Shown piece by piece: positions 15,097 through 24,155 of a stretch of 64,000 nucleotides of DNA. Origin of the DNA: Mesobacillus campisalis. GTDB taxonomy: Bacteria > Bacillota > Bacilli > Bacillales > Cytobacillaceae. The notes under the pieces were generated by a model, which had not been told where the DNA came from, did no database searches, and saw only the letters and a list, made by a program, of their open reading frames with translations. Position 1 is the first letter of the stretch. Every line of letters begins with the position of its first letter. A program made the position numbers and the translations under genes. The stretch is from contig NZ_LAYY01000017.1 of the NCBI RefSeq assembly GCF_000986785.1, positions 1-64,000 on the forward strand. The letters run 5' to 3'.

Positions 15097-16560
15097 ATGA
15101 AAAGAAGTTATTATTTGCTTCATTTGTTGGTTACACCGCTGCTGATTTCGTTTATTGGACTTTTTCTGCCCATGATACTGGGAAATGCAGGAAGGTTTCT
15201 CCTGCTAGCCATCTATGCAGCTTCCGGCCTGGCTGCAGGGATTCATTATGGAAAAAACAGCGGAGGAAAGACGTCCTTCTGGCGCCGTTATCTTCCTGCC
15301 TATCTACCAGTCTTGATCACTGCTTTTATGGCTGCCATCCTAATGCTTGTCACAAAAGGGTTTTTCGGCCACGATGCTTGGGCAATCTTTGTCTTTGTTT
15401 TTTTCCCGTTCCTGCCAAACAGTTTTTTCTCTGCATTGAACAGTGAGTTCATGTTTATATTTTTGGCACCTTTTCTTTACTATACTCTCTTCCTTATCGG
15501 TTTCTTCCTTGGTGAGCGCCGCCATCCCGCAAAGGTAAAGCTTAATAAAGGAATTATCAGTCTTGGACTTTCCGTCCTTCTCATTTTGCTTTCTGTCAGC
15601 TGGGGAGTAATGTGGGAGCGCAGTAAAACGGTTCTGCCATCCTATGGTTTTGCCTATGGCAATGGGTACTCTAGCGTGGACCTGACTCCTTACTATATTG
15701 ACAACAAGGAAAACATTCTTCCCAAGTTGAGTGAAAAAGCCAGTCTCACAATTGAACAGGCTTCCGAAATGCCGGTTCTTGATGGGGCGGAAGCGGCTTA
15801 TCCTGTGTATGCGGCGTTTGCCAACGCGACATATGAGGACATCACCAATGTCAATGTCACGCCGGACGGCTTTGAAATTGTCAGCTTTACAAATACCATC
15901 TATGCATTTGAGCGCCTCGTCTCCGGGGAGGTTGATATCTTTTTCGGCGCGCAGCCTTCCCCCGAGCAGCAGCAGCTTGCCAAAAATGCGGGCAAGGAAC
16001 TTGTGATGACCCCAATTGGCAAGGAAGCTTTCGTATTTTTTGTCAATCAAAAAAATCCTTTATCAGGCCTTACTGCGGACCAAATACGTTCCATTTATTC
16101 CGGAAAGCTGACTAATTGGAACGAGGCAGGCGGTCCCGATGAAAAAATACGGGCATTCCAGCGGCCGGCCAATTCCGGCAGCCAGACCGTCATGGAAATT
16201 TTCATGGGAGACACACCCCTGATGGAGCCGCTAAAGGAGGAGATTGCCGGAATGGGCGATATCATGGAGGAAGTAGCAAGCTATCGAAATGATAAAAACT
16301 CCATTGGCTATTCGTTCAGGTTCTTTACCACCGGTATGAATCCGAGCGAGGAAATCAAGCTTCTGGAAATCGATGGAGTTGAACCTTCACCCGAAAACAT
16401 TGCCAGCGGACACTATCCGCTTGCTGTCCATTTATACGCGGTAACACTTAAGGACAATCCGAAGGAAACCGTTCAGCCGCTCCTGGGGTGGATGCAAGGG
16501 CCCCAGGGGCAGAAGCTAGTCGAAGAAACAGGATATATACCGCTGATAAAAAGCGAGTAG
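15097..16560 (+). CDS. membrane-anchored phosphate-binding-like (PstS-type) protein
   Basis: 487 aa. Residues 1-170 form about five membrane helices; residues about 230-487 form a periplasmic-binding-protein-like domain outside the cell. The latter has PstS-like features: SGEVDIFFGAQPS, LTADQIRSIYSGKLTNW, then RPANSGSQTVMEIFM and a C-terminal GPQGQKLVEETGYIP. In PstS the TxxQ-type loop and SGS bind phosphate. No PstCAB genes are nearby, so it may sense rather than import its ligand. The next gene is a histidine kinase 110 bases later, which hints at a sensor role (inference). Confidence 0.8.
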   Translation: MKRSYYLLHLLVTPLLISFIGLFLPMILGNAGRFLLLAIYAASGLAAGIHYGKNSGGKTSFWRRYLPAYLPVLITAFMAAILMLVTKGFFGHDAWAIFVFVFFPFLPNSFFSALNSEFMFIFLAPFLYYTLFLIGFFLGERRHPAKVKLNKGIISLGLSVLLILLSVSWGVMWERSKTVLPSYGFAYGNGYSSVDLTPYYIDNKENILPKLSEKASLTIEQASEMPVLDGAEAAYPVYAAFANATYEDITNVNVTPDGFEIVSFTNTIYAFERLVSGEVDIFFGAQPSPEQQQLAKNAGKELVMTPIGKEAFVFFVNQKNPLSGLTADQIRSIYSGKLTNWNEAGGPDEKIRAFQRPANSGSQTVMEIFMGDTPLMEPLKEEIAGMGDIMEEVASYRNDKNSIGYSFRFFTTGMNPSEEIKLLEIDGVEPSPENIASGHYPLAVHLYAVTLKDNPKETVQPLLGWMQGPQGQKLVEETGYIPLIKSE

Positions 16561-16670
16561 GGAGCAGTCAGCCCTTACCGGAAAAATAATTTGACTCCAA
16601 CCCTGTAAATCAGTCTATCTATACTTGTAAAAATAAGGTATATTATTGAAAAAAAAGGGATGAGAAATTA

Positions 16671-17990
16671 GTGCGGAGGCTCGTAAACTATCGGGGAAGA
16701 ATTATTGCAGCCACAACCTTCCTCGCAGTGATATCACTGTGGAATTTCATTTACTACAGCTACAATCAGTATGCCTATAATCCTGTATTGGACACCTCTT
16801 TTACCCTGGGCATTCTGGCAGTTGTCTGGTGGCTTGCGGCCTATTACGATAAATCGAAGTCTCTGGTGGACGAATTAAAGCTTAGTGAAGAAAAGCATAT
16901 GAATCTGTTGAACTCCATCAATTATGTTGTGGATAATTTGACTCAAGTGGTCTTTGAAACAGATGGACAAGGCAGGATTGTCCTTTTAAATACAGTCTGG
17001 GAAACATTTACCGGATTTGAGGTCAACGAGAGTGTAGGGCAGAGCTGGCTTGCATACATTTACCCGGGGGACCAGGAACGGATCAAGGATAACTATTCAG
17101 CCAAGATTGAAAACAGGATGTTCTTCATTCGGGAAGAAGTTCGCTTGCGAAAAAAAGAAGGCGGTTTTGTTTGGGTTGAAATCAACGCAAAATTTTCATA
17201 TTGCCAGCATGGTAAGCTTGCTTCAATTGTTGGTACCTTGACCGAAATATCAAAAAGAAAAGCAGCTGAAAGTGAAATGCTGCAACTGAATGAAAATTTG
17301 GCCATCCAATCGGACAAGCTGAGTGTGATTGCACAGATGTCTGCTGCAATCGCACATGAAGTCAGGAATCCCTTAACTTCTATCTCGGGCTTTCTTCAGC
17401 TTTTGAGGGAACGAAAGGAACTGAGTGATGAATATTTGGAAGTCATCTTTTCGGAAATGAAGCGGATCGAACTTGTCCTTGGAGAAATGCTGATTTTATC
17501 CAAGCCGCAGGCCATTTCTTTCAAAAAAATTGATTTCAGCAGAACGCTAGATCATGTAATCGCTTTAATGAGCACGGAGGCCAACATGAAAAGCATCGAA
17601 TTGGAACGGGGTGCTATTGAGGCTCCTTTTTGGATATATGGAGAGGAAAATCAGCTTAAGCAGGTCTTCATCAATATTATCAAGAATGCAATCGAAGCTA
17701 TGAGTGATGGAGGAAAGATCCGAATTATTCCAATAAGGGATCGGGACTATCTTTCCATCTATATAAAAGACGAGGGTCCGGGAATTCCACAAGACATCAT
17801 GAAGAGGGTAGGGCGGCCGTTTTATACTACCAAGGAAAAGGGGACAGGCTTAGGGTTGACCATCTGTTTTAAAATTATTGAAAACCATAAAGGGAAAATA
17901 CACATCACAAGCGAAGAGGGCTATGGGACCACATTTGAAGTCATTTTGCCTATTCCGCATGACGGGTTCGCGGATAAAAGAATCTCTTAA
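16671..17990 (+). CDS. PAS-domain sensor histidine kinase, sporulation-kinase type
   Basis: 439 aa from GTG. Two membrane helices near 10-30 and 42-60, a PAS domain (about 85-195: FETDGQGRIVLLN, then IVGTLTEISKRK), HisKA with the phosphorylated His in AIAHEVRNPLTS (H229), and an ATPase domain with N box QVFINIIKNAIEA, DEGPGIP and GTGLGLTI. This arrangement matches KinE/KinB-like kinases of Bacillus that feed the Spo0 phosphorelay. No response regulator is adjacent, which fits an orphan phosphorelay kinase. Signal unknown. Confidence 0.92.
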   Translation: MRRLVNYRGRIIAATTFLAVISLWNFIYYSYNQYAYNPVLDTSFTLGILAVVWWLAAYYDKSKSLVDELKLSEEKHMNLLNSINYVVDNLTQVVFETDGQGRIVLLNTVWETFTGFEVNESVGQSWLAYIYPGDQERIKDNYSAKIENRMFFIREEVRLRKKEGGFVWVEINAKFSYCQHGKLASIVGTLTEISKRKAAESEMLQLNENLAIQSDKLSVIAQMSAAIAHEVRNPLTSISGFLQLLRERKELSDEYLEVIFSEMKRIELVLGEMLILSKPQAISFKKIDFSRTLDHVIALMSTEANMKSIELERGAIEAPFWIYGEENQLKQVFINIIKNAIEAMSDGGKIRIIPIRDRDYLSIYIKDEGPGIPQDIMKRVGRPFYTTKEKGTGLGLTICFKIIENHKGKIHITSEEGYGTTFEVILPIPHDGFADKRIS

Positions 17991-18003
17991 CTGGGATTCT
18001 TTT
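17976..18003 (+). terminator. terminator of the histidine kinase gene
   Basis: AAAAGAATC and GATTCTTTT pair perfectly around ten bases that include the stop codon, with further T residues after. Confidence 0.82.
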
Positions 18004-18254
18004 TTATTTGCGGGTCTTTAATCCTAATTAAACTGCTGAGAGTGAGATTGCGTACCCGTTATAGGACCATAGGCGGAATATTTCGACAGTATTAAAGTCA
18101 TTCCGTTTCTTAAACTAGTAGTTTATTACTTTTTTCGGATTTCGAAATTTGTCTAAAGAATAGGCATCTTACTCTATTAATTTATGCTTCATAGCTGTTT
18201 AGAATAATAGATAGGGGGTTCTTTGGAACCTTAATAATTAGAGGGGGTATGTTC

Positions 18255-19328
18255 ATGAACATGAAAAAGAAAGTGCTTTCAGCCTCGTTGGCAAGTTTAT
18301 TGGCGTTAGGCGGAGTGACGGCAGTGGCTCTTCCGGCAGGAGCTGTAGGCAACGGCCCGGATGCGGGGAATGGCGCCATCCAAACATCGATACTCCATAC
18401 ATATGACAGCATGGTGGATTTCCTTAAGACTCAGGAAGCGAAGCAGTCGGCATTGGACCTTGAGGTAATCGGCCAGACGGTCAAAGGCCGTGACATCTAC
18501 ATGGCAAAGTACATCTCCAATCCAGCCAATCCTACCATCCTGTTTTTGACTCAGCAGCACGGAAATGAACAGCTCACCACTGAAGGTGCTCTTGAATTCA
18601 TCAAGCATCTTGGCACTGGCAAAACAAAGGGAGTTCTGGAAAATGTCAATATCCTCGTCATTCCGATGCTGAATGCCGATGGAGCAATGGGCGATGTGAA
18701 CTTCTCGCTTGATAACTATCTTGCTGATGGCGACCGCCACTTGACACGTTACAATGCGAACAATGTCGACTTGAACCGTGAACATGATAAGGCGACAAGC
18801 GAGATGCAAGTTGAAGTAAGGCACCTGCATGAAAATGTTTTCCAGAAATATGATATCGACTATATGATTGACCTGCATCACCAAGGGACACGCAGTGCGG
18901 TGGATGGCAAGCTGGTTTCAGGATCAATCCTTTATCCGACAAGTCCAAATGTGGATCCTGAGGTTCTAGAAGGCTCCAAGAAGCTAGGATCAATTGTCTA
19001 CAATACCCTGCAGTCCACTGGCTGGGGACATATTGGCAAATATGTAGGCGGCAATACAGATAATATCGGACGTAATGGCGCGGCCGTTCGCTACGATATT
19101 TCCACGCTTCTGTTTGAAATGCGCGGCATGTCGGACCATTACATTGAATCGTATGCACTTGGGCAGAAGAGCAATGGCTACCTAATCAAACAAACCATCC
19201 TTACTTTGGATTCCACAGTAAGAGCGATTGCGGATGGTTCCATTGAAGAGGCGGACACAAGTTTTTGGGATACGCTTCCTAACCAGCGGAACCTGCCTGG
19301 TGAAGAAGAAGCCGAAGCTGACGAATAA
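18255..19328 (+). CDS. secreted M14-family zinc carboxypeptidase
   Basis: 357 aa. The signal peptide (MNMKKK then a hydrophobic core) ends near AGA-VG around residue 33. The M14 zinc site is visible: H and E in QQHGNEQLTTE (HxxE) and the third ligand His in MIDLHHQG; the substrate-binding asparagine/arginine pair is in VDLNREHD, and the catalytic Glu in LLFEMRG. It should cleave C-terminal residues from peptides or peptidoglycan outside the cell. ATG 18249 is one base from AGGGGG; ATG 18255 is seven bases away and is preferred. Confidence 0.88.
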   Translation: MNMKKKVLSASLASLLALGGVTAVALPAGAVGNGPDAGNGAIQTSILHTYDSMVDFLKTQEAKQSALDLEVIGQTVKGRDIYMAKYISNPANPTILFLTQQHGNEQLTTEGALEFIKHLGTGKTKGVLENVNILVIPMLNADGAMGDVNFSLDNYLADGDRHLTRYNANNVDLNREHDKATSEMQVEVRHLHENVFQKYDIDYMIDLHHQGTRSAVDGKLVSGSILYPTSPNVDPEVLEGSKKLGSIVYNTLQSTGWGHIGKYVGGNTDNIGRNGAAVRYDISTLLFEMRGMSDHYIESYALGQKSNGYLIKQTILTLDSTVRAIADGSIEEADTSFWDTLPNQRNLPGEEEAEADE

Positions 19329-19391
19329 GACAAACCCCGGCTTTGAATCATACTGGTAGGTTTTCGAGTAGGGAATCTTAATCATCACACA

Positions 19392-19431
19392 AAAATGCAG
19401 TCCAATTCGTGTTTGAATTGGACTGCATTTT
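19392..19431 (+). terminator. terminator after the M14 peptidase gene
   Basis: A perfect 17-pair stem AAAATGCAGTCCAATTC with its complement around GTGTTT, followed by T residues. Confidence 0.93.
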
Positions 19432-19468
19432 TTGTTTGTTTATTAATGCGTCTAGGTAAGGAATTCAT

Positions 19469-19660
19469 AGGCGGATAAATTCCGGTTATGGTATGTAGGA
19501 GGGCCAAAAAAAGCAAAATAAGCGGATTTATTCCGCTTACACCACTCTATTTTTGACTAAATCTACGGATTATATGAATATAAAAGGAAAAACTCCCCTT
19601 ATATTACGGGAAATGATGGTATTTCCCAATATAAGCGGAAGTTTTCCGTTTATTTTACAT
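19469..19660. repeat. degenerate palindromic repeats with about 51-bp spacing
   Basis: AGGCGGATAAATTCCGG (19469), AAGCGGATTTATTCCGCTT (19520), AAAGGAAAAACTCCCCTT (19583) and AAGCGGAAGTTTTCCG (19633) recur. The spacings are about 51, 62 and 51 bases. Each core is a small palindrome. They fill most of the 411-base gap between the M14 peptidase and ggt genes. A lone similar core lies near 18072. Confidence 0.5.
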
Positions 19661-19739
19661 CATCAGAGTTAAATCAACGTTCTTTTATCACAGAAGCTTT
19701 TTTTCTGTTTTTATCACTACATTCTTATACGCCCTTGCC

Positions 19740-21521
19740 TTATTGCTGTCCCTTCCTTTTTCCATTAAGGTCGATGCCAATTGCGGCTCCATTCCGGCTT
19801 GAGTCGGCAACACCCTTAAAAGTACCATCTTCATTAATTTGAATGCTTTGGACGTTTCCAATAACCGTTGGGCTTGGGCCAAAGCGGTGGCCCATGGCGT
19901 TCAGCGTACTGATTACACCGGCAGGGATATTTGCTTCATAACGGTATGAAGTTGTCGAGTTTGTGTAGATGCGAGGTTCCTCGATTGCGGCCTGCAGTTC
20001 CATATCGTATTCGATTGCATGGAGAATCGTTTGCAGGACGGATGTAATAATCGTCGGGCCGCCTGGTGAACCGACGGTCAGGACTGGGCGGTCCCCGTCA
20101 AACACAATGGTTGGAGTCATGCTGCTCAATGGCCGCTTGTTTGGCTGGACTTCATTGGCCCCGCCAGGAACGGCGTCAAAGTCGGTCAACTCATTGTTCA
20201 GCATAAATCCGTATCCTGGAACCATGATGCCAGTTCCAAATACCTGTTCAATTGTGGTGGTATAAGAGACAACATTTCCCCATCTGTCTGTCACACTGAA
20301 GTGGGTGGTTTCCCCGATGGCACGGTCATTAGGCTGTTTGGCCGCCTGGTAGTTGGCGCTGCCCTGTTCATATTTCCATGGATCCCCGGCTGTCACATTC
20401 TGATTGGCTTTATCCATGGAGATGAGGGCCTGGCGCTCCTTAATATAGTCAGGGTGAAGCAAGCCATTTAGCGGTACACTGACAAATTCAGGGTCTCCGG
20501 CATACGCTGCACGGTCCGCATAGGCAAGATGCATGGCTTCTGCAAGCAAATGATATTTTTCAACAGAGCGGACATCATATTGAGACAGGTTGTAATCATC
20601 AAGGATTTTCAGCATTTGAAGGAGAAAAACCCCGCCTGAGCTAGGAGGAGGCATGCTGGCGATCTTATAGCCCTGATAGTCTCCCCATATTGGGTCATCA
20701 ATTGTGACATCATACTGGCTCAAATCAGAAACCTCCATTGACCCGCCAAAGTCTTGAACGGTCTCGGCAAGTGCCTCGGCGATTTCGCCATTATAGAAAG
20801 CATCTGTGCCTTTTGCCCGGATCAGCTTAAGCGTTTTCGCCAGGTCTTCCTGGACAAGCAGGTCGCCTTCCTGAAGAGGCTTTCCATTCGGCAGGAAAAC
20901 TTCTCCCGCCGCTGTTCTTCCAAGCTTCCCTTGATTGTCCCTAATCGCATCAGCCAGAACCGATTCAATAGGGAAACCTTTATCAGCCAGCTTGATCGCA
21001 GGTCCAATCAATTGTTCAAGAGGGCGGCTTCCCCACATTTCAAGTGCCGTTTCAAGACCTTTTAAAGTTCCGGGAACCCCAACTGCTGTCCCGCCAGTGG
21101 ATCTAGTCACAAATGGAATGGGGTTGCCGTTTTCATCAAGGAACATATCAGGAGTCGCACCTGCTGGGGCACGCTCGCGGCTGTTGATGATGGTTGTTTC
21201 TTTTGTTTTGCCATCATGGACCATCATGAAGCCGCCTCCGCCAATTCCAGACATCATTGGCTCAACGACCGTTAAGGCAAGCTGGATGGCCACAGCAGCA
21301 TCAATAGCGTTTCCGCCTTTTCTCAGCACGTCTGCCCCAATTTCAGAAGCAAGCGGATGGGCGGTGGCAACCATGCCGTCTTTGCCAACATCCACCTGGT
21401 TATACTGGCTGTAATCAACTTCCGGCTTCTTGGCTTGCCCTGCAAGAGGAAGAGTCCCGATTAACAAGAGCACCATCATGAAAACCGAAAAACTTGCACG
21501 TAATACATTTCTCACATTCAT
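19740..21521 (-). CDS. ggt: gamma-glutamyl transpeptidase
   Basis: 593-aa secreted proenzyme that cleaves glutathione and gamma-glutamyl peptides, including poly-gamma-glutamate in bacilli. Signal peptide 1-30 (cleavage near GQA-KK). The autoprocessing nucleophile is T405 in GETTHFSV, giving large and small subunits. RERAPA (about 116-121) holds the substrate-binding Arg, and SSMTPTIV and GSPGGP in the small subunit form the oxyanion region. ATG follows AGGAGGGATGA. The length is normal. It precedes, on the opposite strand, the coat-protein cluster. Confidence 0.96.
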   Translation of the reverse strand: MNVRNVLRASFSVFMMVLLLIGTLPLAGQAKKPEVDYSQYNQVDVGKDGMVATAHPLASEIGADVLRKGGNAIDAAVAIQLALTVVEPMMSGIGGGGFMMVHDGKTKETTIINSRERAPAGATPDMFLDENGNPIPFVTRSTGGTAVGVPGTLKGLETALEMWGSRPLEQLIGPAIKLADKGFPIESVLADAIRDNQGKLGRTAAGEVFLPNGKPLQEGDLLVQEDLAKTLKLIRAKGTDAFYNGEIAEALAETVQDFGGSMEVSDLSQYDVTIDDPIWGDYQGYKIASMPPPSSGGVFLLQMLKILDDYNLSQYDVRSVEKYHLLAEAMHLAYADRAAYAGDPEFVSVPLNGLLHPDYIKERQALISMDKANQNVTAGDPWKYEQGSANYQAAKQPNDRAIGETTHFSVTDRWGNVVSYTTTIEQVFGTGIMVPGYGFMLNNELTDFDAVPGGANEVQPNKRPLSSMTPTIVFDGDRPVLTVGSPGGPTIITSVLQTILHAIEYDMELQAAIEEPRIYTNSTTSYRYEANIPAGVISTLNAMGHRFGPSPTVIGNVQSIQINEDGTFKGVADSSRNGAAIGIDLNGKRKGQQ

Positions 21522-21736
21522 CCCTCCTAATCTAGTAATCCCTACAAGTACTACGTTAAGAAAAGCATAGGAAGATAGCAAGTATTTGGTTATAATATTC
21601 TGAATTTTGAGTCTTTCTTCCTTGTATTTCTAAATCGTCTGGGACTTTTGAAAGGCATGCACAAGATAGTCGGTGCATGAAAACCGGAATGTCTGCGCAA
21701 TATAATGAAGGATTTTTGGAGAAAAGGGGTGAAGAA

Positions 21737-21925
21737 ATGGACAATAATTTAGGTATCCACGAAAAGCTTGAACTGCATGAACTCATGATATTTAAAAATT
21801 CCTGCTTGGCAAAAGCTGCGGCCTTGAGTGCAGCTGCACAGGATGAAGCGCTAAAGACGATTCTTTCAGCAGATTTGACAGCGGCTAGAAAAGAGGTACA
21901 AGAACTGCAAGGTTACCTATCATAA
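21737..21925 (+). CDS. small CotF-like spore coat protein, N-half type
   Basis: 62 aa, ATG after AAAGGGGTGAAGAA. Almost entirely helical, with the motif IHEKLELHELMIFKNSCLAK shared with the gene at 22247. It corresponds to the first half of a CotF-type coat protein (YhcQ/CotF family, ferritin-like helices). It starts a run of five related genes on this strand, 14 bases before the next one. Coat assembly during sporulation is inferred from the family. Metal-ligand histidines are not evident. Confidence 0.8.
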   Translation: MDNNLGIHEKLELHELMIFKNSCLAKAAALSAAAQDEALKTILSADLTAARKEVQELQGYLS

Positions 21926-21939
21926 AAGGAGGGATACTG

Positions 21940-22233
21940 ATGTACGGACAGCAAAGCCAGCAGCAGAATCAGCAAATGAATGACCAGGCAATTGCCACAG
22001 AATTTTTATTGTCTTCGAAATCGGCGATACTTGGGTATGCCGCAGCCATTACCGAAACGGCCACTCCGGAGTTAAAATCGACACTTCGTGACCACCTTAA
22101 CAGAGCTATCTATGCCCATGACCAAATCAGCAAGTATATGATATCCAAAGGATACTATCACCCGCATGACATCGACGAGCAAATCAGGGTTGATCTTCAG
22201 GCAACTCAATCCACCCTGGGGTTGACACATTAA
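21940..22233 (+). CDS. CotF-like spore coat protein, C-half type
   Basis: 97 aa: a Q/N-rich start (residues 1-15), then the CotF core with TEFLLSSKSAILGYAAAI, TPELKSTLRDHLNRAI and SKYMISKGYYHPHD. This matches the second half of CotF-type proteins. It has AGGAGGG upstream of ATG. Together with the 62-aa gene before it, this forms a small-plus-large unit repeated at 22247-22992. Confidence 0.85.
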   Translation: MYGQQSQQQNQQMNDQAIATEFLLSSKSAILGYAAAITETATPELKSTLRDHLNRAIYAHDQISKYMISKGYYHPHDIDEQIRVDLQATQSTLGLTH

Positions 22234-22246
22234 AGGAGGAAGTTAC

Positions 22247-22456
22247 ATGGCGACACAATATATGGGTTATCATGAGACACTGGATTTGCACGAAATCATG
22301 ATGTTCAAAAACCTGTGCCTGACCAAAAGTTCTTCCATGAACGCTTTGGTCCAGGATGAGGAGCTTGGCAGGATCCTCTCAAGAGATATTGATAAAACAT
22401 CAAAGCAAATCAACAGGCTCCAGCAGTTCATTACCGACAGGGGGGCGCAATCTTGA
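22247..22456 (+). CDS. small CotF-like spore coat protein, N-half type
   Basis: 69 aa, paralogue of the gene at 21737: YHETLDLHEIMMFKNLCLTK aligns with its EKLELHELMIFKNSCLAK. AAAGGAGG lies upstream of ATG, and its stop overlaps the TTG start of the next gene (TTGA). Helical, soluble, no cysteine pair. It is the N-half member of the second duplicated unit. Confidence 0.8.
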   Translation: MATQYMGYHETLDLHEIMMFKNLCLTKSSSMNALVQDEELGRILSRDIDKTSKQINRLQQFITDRGAQS

Positions 22457-22992
22457 ACCAGTTTATGCAAAATATGGCGGGGATGGGCGGCATGACGAAC
22501 CAGGTCATTGCGACGGATTTTTTATTTGCAGTAAAGTCCGATATTAAAATGCTGGCCGCTGCCATTGCAGAATCCCATACCCCGGAAGTCAGGGAAACGC
22601 TGACCCAGTATTTAAATGATTCGATTGATAAGCATCAGGAAATAACCGATTATATGGTATCAAAAGGGTTTTATTATCCAAACGACCTAGCCAAACAGCT
22701 TGGCGTTGATTTGCAGGCTGCAGCAACGGCATCAAGCCTCGCCCAGAACCAAAACCAGGGCCAAAACCAAAACCAGAACCAGGGCCAGAACAGTATGGGA
22801 CAAAATGCCATGAACCAGAATGGTATGGGCCAGAACCAAGGCCAGAACCAAGGCCAGAACCAGCGACAAAGCATGAACAGTCAAAATCAGGACCAGGGCT
22901 TCGTCCAAAACCAAAATCAAAACCAAAGTCACTACCATAATCAGGTTGTCGCTCAACACCCAAATCCTAATGATTCACAGAATTTACAGTAG
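22453..22992 (+). CDS. CotF-like spore coat protein with long Q/N-rich tail
   Basis: 179 aa from TTG (GGGGGCG upstream; TTGA overlap with the previous stop). Residues 1-95 are the CotF C-half core (IATDFLFAVKSDIKML, TPEVRETLTQYLNDSI, DYMVSKGFYYPND), close to the gene at 21940. Residues about 98-179 are a low-complexity tail of Gln, Asn, Gly and Met, with repeated QNQGQNQ blocks. Such a tail could mediate coat aggregation or be repeat expansion. The operon's first terminator follows. Confidence 0.85.
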   Translation: MNQFMQNMAGMGGMTNQVIATDFLFAVKSDIKMLAAAIAESHTPEVRETLTQYLNDSIDKHQEITDYMVSKGFYYPNDLAKQLGVDLQAAATASSLAQNQNQGQNQNQNQGQNSMGQNAMNQNGMGQNQGQNQGQNQRQSMNSQNQDQGFVQNQNQNQSHYHNQVVAQHPNPNDSQNLQ

Positions 22993-23006
22993 AGCCGTCA
23001 CCGTTT

Positions 23007-23043
23007 AAAAGGACCAGCAAGATGATGCATCTTGGGTCCTTTT
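23007..23043 (+). terminator. terminator after the first four coat genes
   Basis: AAAAGGACC and GGTCCTTTT form the base and CAAGATG/CATCTTG the top of a long stem with an ATG loop. Confidence 0.85.
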
Positions 23044-23183
23044 CATTTTGCTGTTATACATAAGGAAGTGAGCAATTTCCATGCCAAATTTTACACTCTG
23101 CCAATCCTTTTTGGGGGCACATACAAAGCCGTCAGGGAGACGATAATACACTTGTTTGGAAAACAAAAAAAGGAGTGTTATCT

Positions 23184-24044
23184 ATGCCATTTGGTGCCCA
23201 TGAAGCCATGGAGATTCATGAAATTCTGAATGAAAAAGTGAATGCGATCAGTCATTTCAACCTTTATGCGACGCAGACAAAGAATCCGGAGCTCAAAGAA
23301 ATGATTACCCGTCATCTCCAGGCTGCCATTGAATCCTATGACGCAATTGTCGCCTACACACATGATTACCATACATTCTCGCCAGTACCTGCAAATACGA
23401 ATATCAGCCAGGTAAGGCCGGAACAAATCCAGTATGGACTGAACAATCCAACGATGGTGGCGCCTGAAACCAATGCTTCATTAAATGATTTTGAGGTAGC
23501 TTCCGCGATGCTTCTTTGCCATAAGAACAGCGCAAATAACAGCATGAAGGCATCGCTGGAAATGGCTGATCCAAACCTTCGGCAAATGCTTGTAAATAGT
23601 GCAGTCAATTGCTCCAACCAAGCCTATGAAGTATTTTTATACATGAATAACCAGGGCCTCTACCAGGTCCCTAAAATCAAAGACCATACAGCGAAAACCT
23701 ACCTGCACAGCTACCAGCCTTCAGGAGAATCTTTAAAAGCCCAGTATGCTGTAAATCCGGGCCAGAGCCAGGGCTATGACCAGTCAGCAATGGCGTTCAT
23801 GAACACGAGCCAGCATATGGGGCAAACAGGATCAACAGCTTCCCAGCATCTTCAGGGGCAACAGATGACTCAGAATACTCACAACAATGTTTCCTATATG
23901 AACAGAACAGGATCGGCAGGGATGATGGGGCAGCAAGCCAATCAGCCACCGAAACAAACGCTGTCTGATTATGGCCATATGTTTTCAGGAGGCATAAAAC
24001 CCGGAAGCCAGCAGGGAATGCAGCAATACCGCGGCTCCCACTAA
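23184..24044 (+). CDS. CotF-family spore coat protein, fused two-half form
   Basis: 286 aa, ATG with AAAGGAG eight bases before it. Residues 1-70 resemble the small N-half proteins (MEIHEILNEKVNAISHFNLY, then PELKEMITRHLQ). Residues 95-165 resemble the C-half (NDFEVASAMLLCHKNSANN, DPNLRQMLVNSAVNC, YLYMNNQG-like end). The tail (about 185-286) is rich in Gln, Ser, Gly and Met. It thus carries in one chain what the neighbouring genes carry in two. It is a separate transcription unit with its own terminator. A coat role is inferred. Confidence 0.82.
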   Translation: MPFGAHEAMEIHEILNEKVNAISHFNLYATQTKNPELKEMITRHLQAAIESYDAIVAYTHDYHTFSPVPANTNISQVRPEQIQYGLNNPTMVAPETNASLNDFEVASAMLLCHKNSANNSMKASLEMADPNLRQMLVNSAVNCSNQAYEVFLYMNNQGLYQVPKIKDHTAKTYLHSYQPSGESLKAQYAVNPGQSQGYDQSAMAFMNTSQHMGQTGSTASQHLQGQQMTQNTHNNVSYMNRTGSAGMMGQQANQPPKQTLSDYGHMFSGGIKPGSQQGMQQYRGSH

Positions 24045-24052
24045 TATGACAG

Positions 24053-24081
24053 AAAGGGGACAGATGGTCTGTCCCTTTTTT
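24053..24081 (+). terminator. terminator of the 286-aa coat gene
   Basis: AAAGGGGACAGA with TCTGTCCCTTT around TGG (one bulge), followed by T residues. Confidence 0.88.
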
Positions 24082-24155
24082 GTACTGTTCTCTTACAGTT
24101 ATGACCTAACTAAGGATATTTATTGACAAAATATACAAAATATTTTAATCTTTTA

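Noticed and set aside
22589-22963. Long minus-strand frames opposite the Q/N-rich coat gene
   Set aside because: They are antisense of the CAG/AAC repeats and encode low-complexity W/F/G peptides without ribosome sites.
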